Both the position numbers and the translations under genes were made by a program. Shown piece after piece: positions 36,523-45,460 of a DNA stretch of 64,000 bases. How positions within the stretch are numbered: position 1 is the first letter of the stretch; the number at the start of each line of letters is the position of its first letter. This DNA comes from Aeoliella straminimaris (lineage in GTDB: Bacteria; Planctomycetota; Planctomycetia; Pirellulales; Lacipirellulaceae). The notes below the pieces were generated by a model. It saw only the letters and a program-made list of their open reading frames with translations, was not told where the DNA came from and searched no databases. The stretch lies in NCBI RefSeq assembly GCF_024054565.1, contig NZ_JAMXLR010000036.1, forward strand, positions 1 to 64,000, written 5' to 3'.

Positions 36523-36672
36523 GAGAGAGACTTCGCTAAACCCGCCAGTTTGCGCCGCCTCCGCACCACTAGCAATGGCAGCAGCGGTTCCGGCGTGCTA
36601 GCATCTACGGTTAAGATTTTATGAAAGATTCCGATCTTGCAGAATCGGTGACAAGTGGCTGTAATGCACCAA
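36519..36672 (-). pseudogene. Possible remnant of a permease 3' end upstream of the ABC ATPase
   Basis: A start-less open frame whose last codons read TPEPLLPLLVVRRRRKLAGL and whose TGA overlaps the ATPase ATG as ATGA. ModB/ModC-type gene pairs are usually coupled in this way. The hydrophobic stretch followed by an arginine cluster could be the last helix and tail of a permease. It also loosely resembles a PEP-CTERM tail, but the hydrophobic part is too short. No ATG is in frame. Confidence 0.3.
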
Positions 36673-36758
36673 ATCTAAACGGAACACTTTTCTTTCGGCG
36701 AACCGGCAGAGCCAACCCGCCAAATTGTTGAGGCATAGGAAGGCCTTCGAGTAGGACA

Positions 36759-36968
36759 ATGGGTACCAATTCTCAAGATAACGCCAGTAACTCGTGGAAG
36801 CAGCTCGTCTATTATGGCGAGGTGGTGGGCTTCGTGCTGGCTTGGGTCGTCGGCGGAGTGCTGCTGGCCCGCAGCTCGATGTCGGACCCCAGCCTGGCCG
36901 GCACCCGCGGTTTGGACAGCTATGCCGAAGTCGGCCTGACGGAACTTCCCTCCAAAGACCTGAAGTAA
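36759..36968 (+). CDS. Small single-pass membrane protein
   Basis: 69 aa (MGTNSQDNASNSWKQLVYYG), one hydrophobic helix at about residues 20-38 (EVVGFVLAWVVGGVLLARSS), then a short polar tail. No known family. The start is supported by a plausible charge layout but no clear Shine-Dalgarno site. It stands between the ABC ATPase and der, both on the other strand. It is likely real from its amphiphilic composition. Confidence 0.55.
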   Translation: MGTNSQDNASNSWKQLVYYGEVVGFVLAWVVGGVLLARSSMSDPSLAGTRGLDSYAEVGLTELPSKDLK

Positions 36969-37022
36969 CGCTCCCCCTTCGCGAGCAAGTCACTTCTGGG
37001 GCCGAAGATGGCCCGGCTCGCC

Positions 37023-38390
37023 CTACGCGTCCGCCAGGGCTTCGCTGCCAATATCGTCGCGGCTGTCGCTCGCGCTGCGGCGACGCAGGTAGAGCTTGAT
37101 GGGCACCTCGTCGAACTCCAGGTGATCCCGGAACTGATTCAACAGGTACCGCTGGTACATGGCGTCGATGGCCGCGGGCTGGCTGCAGAACAGCACGATG
37201 GTCGGCGGCTGCGTGCCCACCTGCGTGGCGTAGTAAATCTTCGGACGGCGATTCTTATACAGCGGCGGCGCCTTACGCTTTACGGCATCGCGTAGCATGC
37301 GATTCAGTTCGCCGGTCCCCACCCGCTGACGGGCTTGCTTGAACAACATCTGACTGTGATTCAGCAGTGCTTTGACGTTCTTGCCGGTCTTGGCGGTGAT
37401 GAACGCGATGGGAGCGTACCGCACGGTGCGGTAGGTATCGTGCAGGTAGTTCACCCACTTTTCGGTGGGCATGCTGCCGGCCAGATTGTCCCACTTGTTC
37501 ACCACCAGAATCACCGGCTTGTACTGCCCGACAATGTAGTCGCACAGTTGCTTGTCCACTTTGCCGATCCGCTCGGTGCAATCGTGGAACAACAGCACCA
37601 CGTCCGCCCGGCGAATCGATCGCTGCGCCCGGTGGGTGCCATAGAAGTCGATGTCTCTCTGGCTTTTGCCTTTCCGCAGACCGGGCGTGTCGATGGCAAT
37701 GAAGGCCTTGCCGTCGAGTTCGAATCGCACGTCCACACTATCCCGAGTGGTGCCCGGCACTTCGCTGACGATCATCCGCTCGGCGTGGGCCAGCGTGTTG
37801 ACGAAGGTGCTCTTGCCGACGTTGCGGCGCCCGACAATGGCCACCTTCATCTCCGGCTCGGCATCGGGCGATTCTTCCTCGGTGCCGTCGTGCTCGGGGA
37901 TGTTGTCGATGATGCGATTGAGCACGATGCCGCGATTGCGGTTCTGCTGCGTGCTGACTTTGATCGGCGCGCCAAAGCCCAACCGATGGAACTCCTCGGC
38001 CATCGAATCGAGCGATTCGGCGTCGGCTTTGTTCGCCAGGCAGACGACCGGCACTTTGACCAGCCGCAGCCGTTTGGCCACTTCCTGATCCATGGGCAGC
38101 AGGCCGCTGCGGGTATCGAGCACGAACAGGATTAGGTTGGCCGACTCGATGGCCACCGTGATCTGATCTTCGATGTGTTTGGTCAGGTTGTCGGCGTCGT
38201 TGAAGCCCATCCCACCGGTGTCGACCAGCTCGAAGAACTTGTCCTCGTGGCACATCAGGTGGGTGAGCCGGTCGCGGGTGATGCCGGGCTGATCGTCCAC
38301 GATGGCAATCTTGGTCCCCGCCAGCCAGTTAAACAGGCTGCTTTTACCCACGTTGGGGCGACCGACGATGACAATTTGTGGAACGGGCAT
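37023..38390 (-). CDS. der: Ribosome biogenesis GTPase Der (EngA)
   Basis: 455 aa with tandem G domains. G1 of the first is GRPNVGKSSLFN (about 8-19), with DTGG and NKAD; G1 of the second is GRRNVGKSTFVN (about 180), with DTPG and NKWD. The C-terminal KH-like domain (about 355-435) carries KIYYATQVGTQPPTIVLF. Der acts in assembly of the 50S ribosomal subunit. The tail of about 20 residues after the KH domain is variable. There are no operon partners on the same strand. Confidence 0.96.
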   Translation of the reverse strand: MPVPQIVIVGRPNVGKSSLFNWLAGTKIAIVDDQPGITRDRLTHLMCHEDKFFELVDTGGMGFNDADNLTKHIEDQITVAIESANLILFVLDTRSGLLPMDQEVAKRLRLVKVPVVCLANKADAESLDSMAEEFHRLGFGAPIKVSTQQNRNRGIVLNRIIDNIPEHDGTEEESPDAEPEMKVAIVGRRNVGKSTFVNTLAHAERMIVSEVPGTTRDSVDVRFELDGKAFIAIDTPGLRKGKSQRDIDFYGTHRAQRSIRRADVVLLFHDCTERIGKVDKQLCDYIVGQYKPVILVVNKWDNLAGSMPTEKWVNYLHDTYRTVRYAPIAFITAKTGKNVKALLNHSQMLFKQARQRVGTGELNRMLRDAVKRKAPPLYKNRRPKIYYATQVGTQPPTIVLFCSQPAAIDAMYQRYLLNQFRDHLEFDEVPIKLYLRRRSASDSRDDIGSEALADA

Positions 38391-38565
38391 GATGGCTGGG
38401 CGTTAAGGGTGCCTTGGGGAAGGCCGCGACCATGCGCATCTTCCAAAATTCTGGGGCCGCACGGCGACAGCACTTACATCGGCGGGCGGGCGAGGGGGTT
38501 GCTCATCCTCTGAACATCCTTCACCGTATTGTAGTTGCCTTGCCGGTGCGGGGCAGCCCCCAACC

Positions 38566-39462
38566 GTGTGGAATCGCCGGCAATTGATGCCTTTTACCGC
38601 GTTGGATCTGCCACGTCCGTCCGATCTTCCGAGTTCACGTCCCGTGTCCGACATCGATCCCGCCAAACATCGCGCCGTGGTCGCCCGCCTCGAAAGCTTG
38701 CAGCTGGCGGGTGTAGAGCAACTTCCGCGGGGCGTCGCTCCTGCCCCCGCACCCTCGGCCAACCCAGTGGCGGTAGAGCCCTCGCCGCCGGCCGAACCGG
38801 TTGCCCAGCCAGCTTTGCCCGCCACGACAAGCACAACCCAGGCACCGATGTCTCCCACCGCACCAGCCCAGGAAGCCGACACCGGCGGTGAAAAGGTGTC
38901 CTCGGCCGCCACGCTCGAGGTGCTGCAAACCGAAGTGGCCGGCTGCACGCTATGCGACGAGCTGGCCTCCACCCGCACGCAGACCGTCTTCGGCGTCGGC
39001 AGTCCATCGGCGCGGCTCTGCTTCATGGGCGAGGCGCCCGGCGCCGACGAGGATCGCACGGGCATCCCGTTTGTCGGCCGGGCAGGTCAGCTGCTCACCA
39101 AAATCATCGAGGCCTGCACCCTCACCCGCGACGAGGTCTACATCCTCAACGTGCTGAAGTGCCGCCCGCCGGGCAATCGCAACCCCACGCCCACCGAGTC
39201 GGCCAACTGCAAGCAGTACCTGCGGCGGCAGCTGGAGCTGATCGAGCCCGAGTACATTTGCTGCCTGGGCGCCGTGGCCGCCCAAAATCTGCTGGAGACC
39301 ACCGAAACGATCGGCCGCCTCCGCGGCCGGGTACACCAGTACCGCGGCATCAACGTCGTGTGCACCTACCACCCGGCCTACCTGTTGCGAAACCCCTCGG
39401 CCAAAAAGGACTGCTGGGACGACATGAAGATGCTGATGGGCCTGATGGGGGTGAAGCTGTAG
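38566..39462 (+). CDS. Family 4 uracil-DNA glycosylase (4Fe-4S type)
   Basis: 298 aa; an alternative ATG lies at 38587. The N-terminal 115 residues are a low-complexity A/P/V-rich linker. The catalytic domain starts at [24 protein letters not shown] gives two cluster ligands, and [20 protein letters not shown] gives two more. [23 protein letters not shown] is the active-site and uracil-binding loop, and TYHPAYLLR holds the C-terminal His. All motifs of UdgA-type enzymes are present. It removes uracil from DNA (base excision repair). The long N-terminal extension is common in planctomycete homologues. Confidence 0.9.
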   Translation: MWNRRQLMPFTALDLPRPSDLPSSRPVSDIDPAKHRAVVARLESLQLAGVEQLPRGVAPAPAPSANPVAVEPSPPAEPVAQPALPATTSTTQAPMSPTAPAQEADTGGEKVSSAATLEVLQTEVAGCTLCDELASTRTQTVFGVGSPSARLCFMGEAPGADEDRTGIPFVGRAGQLLTKIIEACTLTRDEVYILNVLKCRPPGNRNPTPTESANCKQYLRRQLELIEPEYICCLGAVAAQNLLETTETIGRLRGRVHQYRGINVVCTYHPAYLLRNPSAKKDCWDDMKMLMGLMGVKL

Positions 39463-39471
39463 GGCAAGTCT

Positions 39472-39562
39472 CAGCCACGCCAGTGGCGACAGCGCATAGC
39501 CCGGGACGTCAGTCCCGGGAAACGGTAGAAGAAAACCTTCCAGCCGCAGAGCGGCGACAGCG
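39472..39562 (+). repeat. REP-like composite palindrome, copy C
   Basis: A 91-bp unit of the same family as those flanking the RAYT gene: CAGCCACGCCAGTGGCGACA, a CCGGGAC/GTCCCGG middle stem, and CAGCCGCAGAGCGGCGACAG. It lies 10 bases after the uracil-DNA glycosylase stop with no transposase nearby. Confidence 0.78.
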
Positions 39563-39838
39563 ACTTAGCTTCGGACTGTTTGGAGCGTTTCTGAGGAGTC
39601 TCACCGCGCTGAGGTGAGCTGCACCGACGCGCGTTCGGAAGTTCCGTATCTGACAGAGGTTGTGACATCCGACGCGGCGTAGCGAGCGGCAAGAGTGCAG
39701 CGGTAGCGCAAATTGTTCGCAATTTAGCTACAATCTTGGCAATGCTTATCCACTTGCAAATCAAATGTAGACAAACAGGCACCATCAGGGCTTATCCATG
39801 TTTTTTTTGAGTCGAATATTAGTTAGGTGCCCGCGCGC
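39563..39838. other. Intergenic region
   Basis: About 275 bases after the palindrome copy C and before the 168-aa gene; an 8-T run lies at 39801. I see no gene and no reliable promoter pair. Confidence 0.4.
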
Positions 39839-40345
39839 ATGAGTACTGAAGGCATCGATTCAAACTTGCATTGCTCCGTGCTTGGGTTTGTCGGCAAGTT
39901 GGTTTGCGCACAGCCAATTAACGGCTGGGGGTGGTCTGAGAGCGACGAAGCACTTTCAGTGGCCACTACAGTCGATGTACCAAACCTGTTTTGTGTCAAG
40001 GTCGCTGAGTTTTTCGAATGGAACGGAGAGAGGCGTGGAGGCATTGGACAAATTCAGGAAAGAAGCCACGTTTATGATCAGTTCTGGTTTCTATTCTACA
40101 CGCGCCAGGTCGGCTGCTTCGATTTTCAGCACAAGATAGGAGACTACAATTTCCACATTGGGCGTCACCGCCCTTCGTTGTACCCTCCGAGCCACGATCC
40201 GCGGATAGCCGAGCGTTGGCCGCTACCCCACTTTCCCGGTTGCTCATCGGTTTGGGGATATGGACGAATCGGGGCGTGCAGTGAGGTCATTGAAGCTTTT
40301 GAAAGAGAGAGCAAAAAAAAGTGGGAACATGAAGGAAGGACCTAA
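39839..40345 (+). CDS. Hypothetical protein
   Basis: 168 aa from ATG at 39839 (MSTEGIDSNLHCSVLGFVGK). The composition is protein-like, rich in aromatic residues (FFEWNG, YDQFWFLFYTRQ, WPLPHFPGC), with a charged helical end (EAFERESKKKWEHEG). There is no signal peptide or membrane helix, and the family is not recognised. It lies in a repeat-rich stretch between two REP-like palindromes, has no Shine-Dalgarno site, and may be an orphan or recently acquired gene. Moderate to low confidence that it is expressed. Confidence 0.42.
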   Translation: MSTEGIDSNLHCSVLGFVGKLVCAQPINGWGWSESDEALSVATTVDVPNLFCVKVAEFFEWNGERRGGIGQIQERSHVYDQFWFLFYTRQVGCFDFQHKIGDYNFHIGRHRPSLYPPSHDPRIAERWPLPHFPGCSSVWGYGRIGACSEVIEAFERESKKKWEHEGRT

Positions 40346-41204
40346 CAAAATCGCCGGACACGAACCGCCTACCAATCACGCGAGTTGGACGTTAGTGGAC
40401 TTCCGTGGAAGCCAAGGATTGGTTCACGGTTTCGGGCGTTTACACCGGCGGTCGGTCAGCTCCACGTTATGGAGCTCGTTAACAGCGCCATAACTAACAG
40501 CGGTGTGCCCAACCGCTGCCACTTCGTCTGCACCGTAACTCCGGGCGATGTAGATCACCTCAGCAAACCTCCGTCGCTTTCGCCGCTCCGCGACTTGCGG
40601 ATCATTTGTGGACCAACTCCCGGGGCTCCCGCCGCCGGGCTATGCGCTGCCGCCACCGGCGTGGCTGAACACTGCCTTGGCCACATCGTCCGAACCCTCT
40701 TGCGGTCTCGGTCGCACTTGGGCGGATGGAGTATCTACTCCTCGACCGCCGGAAGGGTCTCAAATTCACCCAGGGCGGCACTTCGGCTCGTTCCTCGCCG
40801 GCGCTTGCCCTGGGCTATCCTATTTCGCCCCTTCGGGGCTGCTCTGGATTGGCTCGGGTCTCGCAATCAACCGTGTGAGTGCGTGTTCATCCTTGGCTTA
40901 TGACCGGACGTGGCCGAAACAACAGCGGCTCTGCAGTTGGCGTCGTCCCCCACATAGCACGCAAATCGACAGCGTGGAGTGGCAATCCCCCGAACCTTGC
41001 CGGTTATGTGGGCCAAAGGGGCTGACCTTGCGGGTCGTGCCGGTTCTTCCCGCAACGTTTTTTCAACTTGTACTCAAGCTTGCCCTCTAGCTCTTTTGTC
41101 GCCTGTAGCCGGTTGTTAAAGTCGAATTCATCGGGGCGCCGGAGTGCTCCGGAGAATTGCACACGACGAAACCATGCGCGGCGTTCTGCTCGTCCAGGCC
41201 ACCT
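40346..41204. other. Intergenic region with REP-like palindrome D
   Basis: About 860 bases. The REP-like palindrome copy D is at 40575-40667. Overlapping open frames on the plus strand run through the palindrome and lack domain signal, so I do not call them genes. Confidence 0.45.
40575..40667 (-). repeat. REP-like composite palindrome, copy D
   Basis: A 93-bp unit. On the minus strand it reads CAGCCACGCCGGTGGCGGCA, GCATAGCCCGGCGGCGGGAG, and ends with GTCGCGGAGCGGCGAAAGCG. It is more diverged than copies A-C, and its middle is longer. Confidence 0.68.
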
Positions 41205-41774
41205 ATGTTTATCCCTGATTCTTCACAACACGACGAAGTCGACAGCCTGCTACGAAACGCCCGGTTGCGCGACGAATTGGAACCCCTGTTCGACGAGTCG
41301 ATCGGCAGCGTCGACTACCGGTCGATGCCGACTCATCGAGAGAATGAATTCCTCGAATCGATGTTGGAATGGGAGCGGGCCCCGATGGTGCCCATCAGCC
41401 AGTGGTTCGATCCCGAATTGCTGCTGCCGCATCCCGACCACTTGTCGCAAGACGACCTCAGCGGGCTGCTTTGCAGCGTGGTCGAGCAGTTGTACCAGCA
41501 GTACATTGTGCTCGATTTCACCAACCACCTGGACGACCGGCAGCTCTACACGCTCATCTATCGCGACATCCTGCCGAGCTACGAGAAGAAACTTGCCAAG
41601 CGGCGAAGCTTCCTGCACTGGGACTGTGCCAACATCGAAGGCGATCCCAGCATCTGGTTGCGGTACTATGCCAGCGACGAAGAACGCGACGTATGGGCGG
41701 GCGAAACCGGCGAACCCTTGCCGCCCCGCGAAGTGCCCCCCCACGCCCGGCAATTGCCACGTGGGCCGATGTGA
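41205..41774 (+). CDS. Conserved hypothetical protein
   Basis: 189 aa from ATG at 41205 (MFIPDSSQHDEVDSLLRNAR). It is acidic and helical, with notable stretches LDFTNHLDDRQLYTLIYRDILPSYEKKLA and WLRYYASDEERDVWAGETGE. I believe related proteins occur in other Planctomycetes, but I cannot name the family. There is no signal peptide or membrane helix. It is convergent with hemW, separated by a perfect inverted repeat. Confidence 0.7.
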   Translation: MFIPDSSQHDEVDSLLRNARLRDELEPLFDESIGSVDYRSMPTHRENEFLESMLEWERAPMVPISQWFDPELLLPHPDHLSQDDLSGLLCSVVEQLYQQYIVLDFTNHLDDRQLYTLIYRDILPSYEKKLAKRRSFLHWDCANIEGDPSIWLRYYASDEERDVWAGETGEPLPPREVPPHARQLPRGPM

Positions 41775-41780
41775 TCATGG

Positions 41781-41843
41781 GTGGGCGGTAAGCAGTGGGC
41801 AGGAGGCGGTTAGACCCTTTACCGCCTAACGCTTACCGCCCAC
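41781..41843. terminator. Inverted repeat between convergent genes
   Basis: GTGGGCGGTAAGC (41781-41793) and GCTTACCGCCCAC (41831-41843) are perfect inverse copies, 37 bases apart. They start 6 bases after the plus-strand gene and end 5 bases before the hemW stop. The position suggests a shared bidirectional terminator or a repeat element. There is no T-tract. Confidence 0.45.
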
Positions 41844-41848
41844 CGGCT

Positions 41849-42970
41849 TCACAACATCTCCGGCCACATCGCATCGCTCACCAATAGTCCTTCGCGGGAG
41901 AGGCGTATCCGCTGGCCATCGTCGTCTAAGAGCTTCCACTCGACGAATCGCTGGATCGCTTCGGCGGCCAATTCGTCGATCGTGAAGCCGGTCGCCGCAG
42001 CAAAGTCTTCGCGGCGCAAGCCTTCCAGCCTTCGCAGCGCGAACACCAGCCGCTCGCGGGCCCGCGATTCGTCGGTCAGTTGTTCTCGCTCGTCGACGGG
42101 CGACTCGCCAGCCAGCACGCGTTTCAGATAGGTGGTGGTGCTGCGATGGTTGGTCTCGCGCACTCCCGCGACATACCGGGCGGCCCCCGGCCCGGCGGCG
42201 TAGTACTCGTCGCCTCGCCAGTAAGCTTCGTTGTGGCGGCTGCGATGGCCAGGCCGGGCGAAGTTCGACACCTCGTAGTGCTCGAAGCCGGCGGCGGCCA
42301 GCTCTTCGATGGCCGCCAGGTACATGTCGCGCTCGAGTTCGTCCTCGGCCGACTCGAGTTCGCCCCGCTCGCGGCGGCCCCAATAAGTGGTGCCCTTCTC
42401 GAAGGTTAGGCCGTACACCGAGATGTGTTCCGGCTCCAGCCCGATGGCCAGCCGCAAGTCGTCGAGCCACTGCTGGAGCGTCTCGCCCGGCGTGGCAAAG
42501 ATCAGGTCGAGCGACACGGCCATGCCCTGTTGCCTTGCGAGTTCGACCGACCGCTGAATATCCTCCGCGCGGTGGTCGCGTTCCAGCAACTCGAGTTTGG
42601 CCGGACGGAACGATTGACTGCCGAGACTCAATCGATTGACGCCCGCGGCCCCTAGCGCTTGGGCCACGGCGGCGTCCATGTCGGCAGGGTTGGTTTCGAC
42701 CGTCCATTCGAAGCCCTCGGCTAGCGGGTGCCAATGGGTGGCCAGCTCGGCGAGCCGCGCCAGGCCTTCGGCCCCCAATTGCGAGGGGGTTCCGCCGCCA
42801 AAGTACAGCGTGTCGACCTCTCGCGGCTCGACTAATTGGCTGTGGAATTCGCGCTGCAGGGCTTCGAAATACGACGGCACCAGATCCAACCGACCGGCCA
42901 CCAGCGCAAAGTTGCAGTACCCACAGCGATGGGAGCAAAACGGAACGTGAATGTAGGCGGCGCGGGGCAT
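41849..42970 (-). CDS. hemW: Radical SAM heme chaperone HemW
   Basis: 373 aa from ATG at 42970 (MPRAAYIHVPFCSHRCGYCNF); 43006 is an alternative start. The radical SAM Cys triad is CSHRCGYC. Further family motifs: DTLYFGGGTPSQL, WTVETNPADMD, RLSLGSQSF, and the C-terminal HemN_C-like domain (about 300-370). The first residues after the start fit HemW rather than the longer HemN oxidase. HemW binds heme and delivers it to hemoproteins. Confidence 0.9.
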   Translation of the reverse strand: MPRAAYIHVPFCSHRCGYCNFALVAGRLDLVPSYFEALQREFHSQLVEPREVDTLYFGGGTPSQLGAEGLARLAELATHWHPLAEGFEWTVETNPADMDAAVAQALGAAGVNRLSLGSQSFRPAKLELLERDHRAEDIQRSVELARQQGMAVSLDLIFATPGETLQQWLDDLRLAIGLEPEHISVYGLTFEKGTTYWGRRERGELESAEDELERDMYLAAIEELAAAGFEHYEVSNFARPGHRSRHNEAYWRGDEYYAAGPGAARYVAGVRETNHRSTTTYLKRVLAGESPVDEREQLTDESRARERLVFALRRLEGLRREDFAAATGFTIDELAAEAIQRFVEWKLLDDDGQRIRLSREGLLVSDAMWPEML

Positions 42971-43221
42971 CAAGTTTTTACGAGCCTGAAGGTGGATTGG
43001 CAGCATGGTGGGCCGAAGACCGTATCAATCTAGCCGGTCGAGCGGCGGGTGACTGGGGGCGCATCGCTCCCGGCTCGACGCTGCCCGCGTTCGGGCGACC
43101 ACACCAGGGACTTTGCCTAGTTTAACAATCCCCAAAAAGCCTTGCTTTGGAGAATAAACCACTCCCATAATCGCGAATGCGGATTAGACCCTCTTTTCCC
43201 CCAATTCCACTGGACTCCGCG

Positions 43222-45039
43222 ATGCGTACCCGACTGTTTGCCTCGGCAATATTGTTTCTAGGCGTGACCGCAACTTGTTTCGCTGGCGACGACTCGGTGA
43301 CCACCGGGCTGGCCAACCGCATGACACGCGAAGCCCTAGCGGCCGGCGCCGCTGGCGACATGGATCTTCGCGAGCAGTTGCTCGATCAGGTGCTTCGCGT
43401 CGCGCCCGAGCACGCACCGGCCCATTGGGCTCGTGGTGAGATGCAGGTCAGCGGCCAGTGGAAACCTATTGTGGCCGTCCAGGACGAAGCCAGTGACAAC
43501 CAGTTGCTCGACAAGTACCAACAGCTTCGTCGCACGGCCAGCTCGACGCCCGACGATCAGTTCCAACTGGCCCGGTGGTGCGAACGTAACGACTTGCAGG
43601 ACGAAGCCCGTTATCACTGGCTACAAGTGCTGGCCGTCGACCGCGACAATCGCCAGGCACTGCGTGCGCTCGATTCGCAATGGGTCGGTGGGCAATTGCT
43701 GCCGCGAGACGAGGCCGAAGAAATCATCGACGAGCAACGCAACCTGCGCAAAGTAAACGCTGACTGGCGCACTCGGATAGCTGGATGGCAGCGAGCGCTG
43801 GCGGCGGGTAGCGATGAGGCCGCCCGTGCGCTCGCGGAAGTCGAAGCCGTGGTGGACGAATCGGCCATCCTCGAGTTCGAGAAGCTGGCCGCCAAGCAGC
43901 GTGGCCAGTATCCGGCCGAAGCTGAGCGATCGGCCTCGCTGTGCAAGGCTTTCGTGTCGGCCCTGAGCCGCCTGCCCAGCTACGAGGCCAGCCTGTCGAT
44001 GGCTCGCCTGGCGGTGCTGGCCGATGACGCCTCGCTGCGTGAAGTGGCCGCCGAGACACTCAAACTGCGTCCCACCTACGAAGTAGTGCCGGTGTTGATT
44101 ACGGGCCTCTCGCCGCTGATCGAAAGCCGGTTCGAAATCACTCGATCCGAGAACGGGCGCGTCAGTTACAGCCATCAGTTCGTAGCCGAAGGGGCCGATA
44201 CCGACTTCGTGGCCGAAGCATCCACCACCGTGAGCGCACCGGTCATCGTCCAGGCTGGCTCGCGGGGCACCGATGTTCGCCGCGCCGTGGCACGCTCTCG
44301 GCAACGCACCACCAGCGCAGCCCAGCGGATGTACCGCGAGGCCATGCGGCTCGAGCAGCAGGCCCAGGCCGCCAACACTAGTCGCGAACAACTCAACGAG
44401 CGAATCGTCGCCACGTTGCGCACCGTAACCGATAAAGACTTCGGCAACGATCCGGCGCCATGGTGGGACTACTGGCGAGAAGAAAACGGCTACGACGAAT
44501 CGCGAGAAACGGTCGCCTACCGCACCTCGCAGTCGTACGACATGCCCGTGGTCACCGAGTTGCCACCCTCGGGCGGTGGCGGAGGTCGATGCGAATGTTT
44601 TGCGGCCGGCACGTTGGTGTGGACCAAGACCGGCATGCAGGCCATCGAGACCCTTACGGCCGGCGATCTGGTGCTCACGATGGACGAACGGACCGGCGAG
44701 CGTTGCTTCCGCCCGGTGCTGGATACCACGATTCGTGATCCGAGCCCCCTGATGCACATCGCCACCGAGGGCTATCAAGTGCTGGCCACGCCGGGCCATC
44801 CCTTCTGGGTGGAAGGCACCGGTTGGCGGATGGCCAAAGAACTGGAGCCCGGCGACCGGGTGCTCTCCGCCCACGGCGCGCCGATCGAGATTCGTGCAGT
44901 CGCCTCGTCGGACGTCGACGAGCAGGCGTACAACCTGGTGGTCGAGGGCAACAACAACTACTTCGTCGGCCAGGAAGGACTGCTGTCGCACGACAACACT
45001 CAGCGTCGGCCCGAACTCGCCAGGGCTGGCAAGTGGTAG
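43222..45039 (+). CDS. Exported helical-repeat protein with C-terminal Hint domain
   Basis: 605 aa from ATG at 43222. The frame reaches 43177, but the signal peptide MRTRLFASAILFLGVTATCFA fixes the start. Residues about 25-330 are helical and partly repeat-like. A polar region with RQRTTSAAQRMYREAMRL follows, then VVTELPPSGGGGGRCE. The Hint domain runs from Cys459 (CFAAGTLVWTKTGMQAIE) through TPGHPFWVEGTGWRMAKEL to HDN at residue 592. The N-terminal Cys, the TPGHPF block and the final Asn are present. Only 13 residues follow, so no toxin is attached. I infer self-processing or self-attachment outside the cell. Confidence 0.82.
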   Translation: MRTRLFASAILFLGVTATCFAGDDSVTTGLANRMTREALAAGAAGDMDLREQLLDQVLRVAPEHAPAHWARGEMQVSGQWKPIVAVQDEASDNQLLDKYQQLRRTASSTPDDQFQLARWCERNDLQDEARYHWLQVLAVDRDNRQALRALDSQWVGGQLLPRDEAEEIIDEQRNLRKVNADWRTRIAGWQRALAAGSDEAARALAEVEAVVDESAILEFEKLAAKQRGQYPAEAERSASLCKAFVSALSRLPSYEASLSMARLAVLADDASLREVAAETLKLRPTYEVVPVLITGLSPLIESRFEITRSENGRVSYSHQFVAEGADTDFVAEASTTVSAPVIVQAGSRGTDVRRAVARSRQRTTSAAQRMYREAMRLEQQAQAANTSREQLNERIVATLRTVTDKDFGNDPAPWWDYWREENGYDESRETVAYRTSQSYDMPVVTELPPSGGGGGRCECFAAGTLVWTKTGMQAIETLTAGDLVLTMDERTGERCFRPVLDTTIRDPSPLMHIATEGYQVLATPGHPFWVEGTGWRMAKELEPGDRVLSAHGAPIEIRAVASSDVDEQAYNLVVEGNNNYFVGQEGLLSHDNTQRRPELARAGKW

Positions 45040-45460
45040 CAGTCGGCAAGATGCACAATTGCCAGCGGCCGCCTCTACCTTCGCGGCCAACATCATTGCA
45101 TCTTGACAGCATGGCGGCGATTGCCTCCAATCGCGCGCGAAAACGCACGTTGTTTAGTGCACTTTTGACTCACGATTTGGTGGCGACGACAAGATCGCAC
45201 GCCCCACTCTCGGCGCGCACGGCCTGGCAGTGCAGAATAGGGACCAAGGCGGTGGCACCGTTCTAACGGTGCCTTCCATTGAAGTCGCGAGCGCGGCCTC
45301 TTGTCGGCTCCAACTTCTTCCTTTCCGCCGTCCGCATCCATCAATTCCCGCGCCAGTTGTTCCCTTCAATCCCAAACTCGTTCTCCAGTTCAAAGCGACG
45401 CAGCCCGCGACTCGCTGATCGGAACATTGGCAATTGGGTGAGCCAGAAGAGGTCCCTTTC
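45040..45460. other. Intergenic region
   Basis: About 420 bases between two plus-strand genes; promoter of the CoA-transferase gene expected. The short frames here show no domain signal and no clear promoter was found. Confidence 0.4.

Noticed and set aside
34877..36624. Two long open frames (minus 34877-36514, plus 35056-36624) over the sulfotransferase and ABC ATPase genes
   Set aside because: Both are shadows of recognised genes on the other strand or frame and lack motifs.
40608..41090. Plus-strand 160-codon frame after the palindrome D
   Set aside because: It begins inside the REP-like palindrome and has no domain signal.
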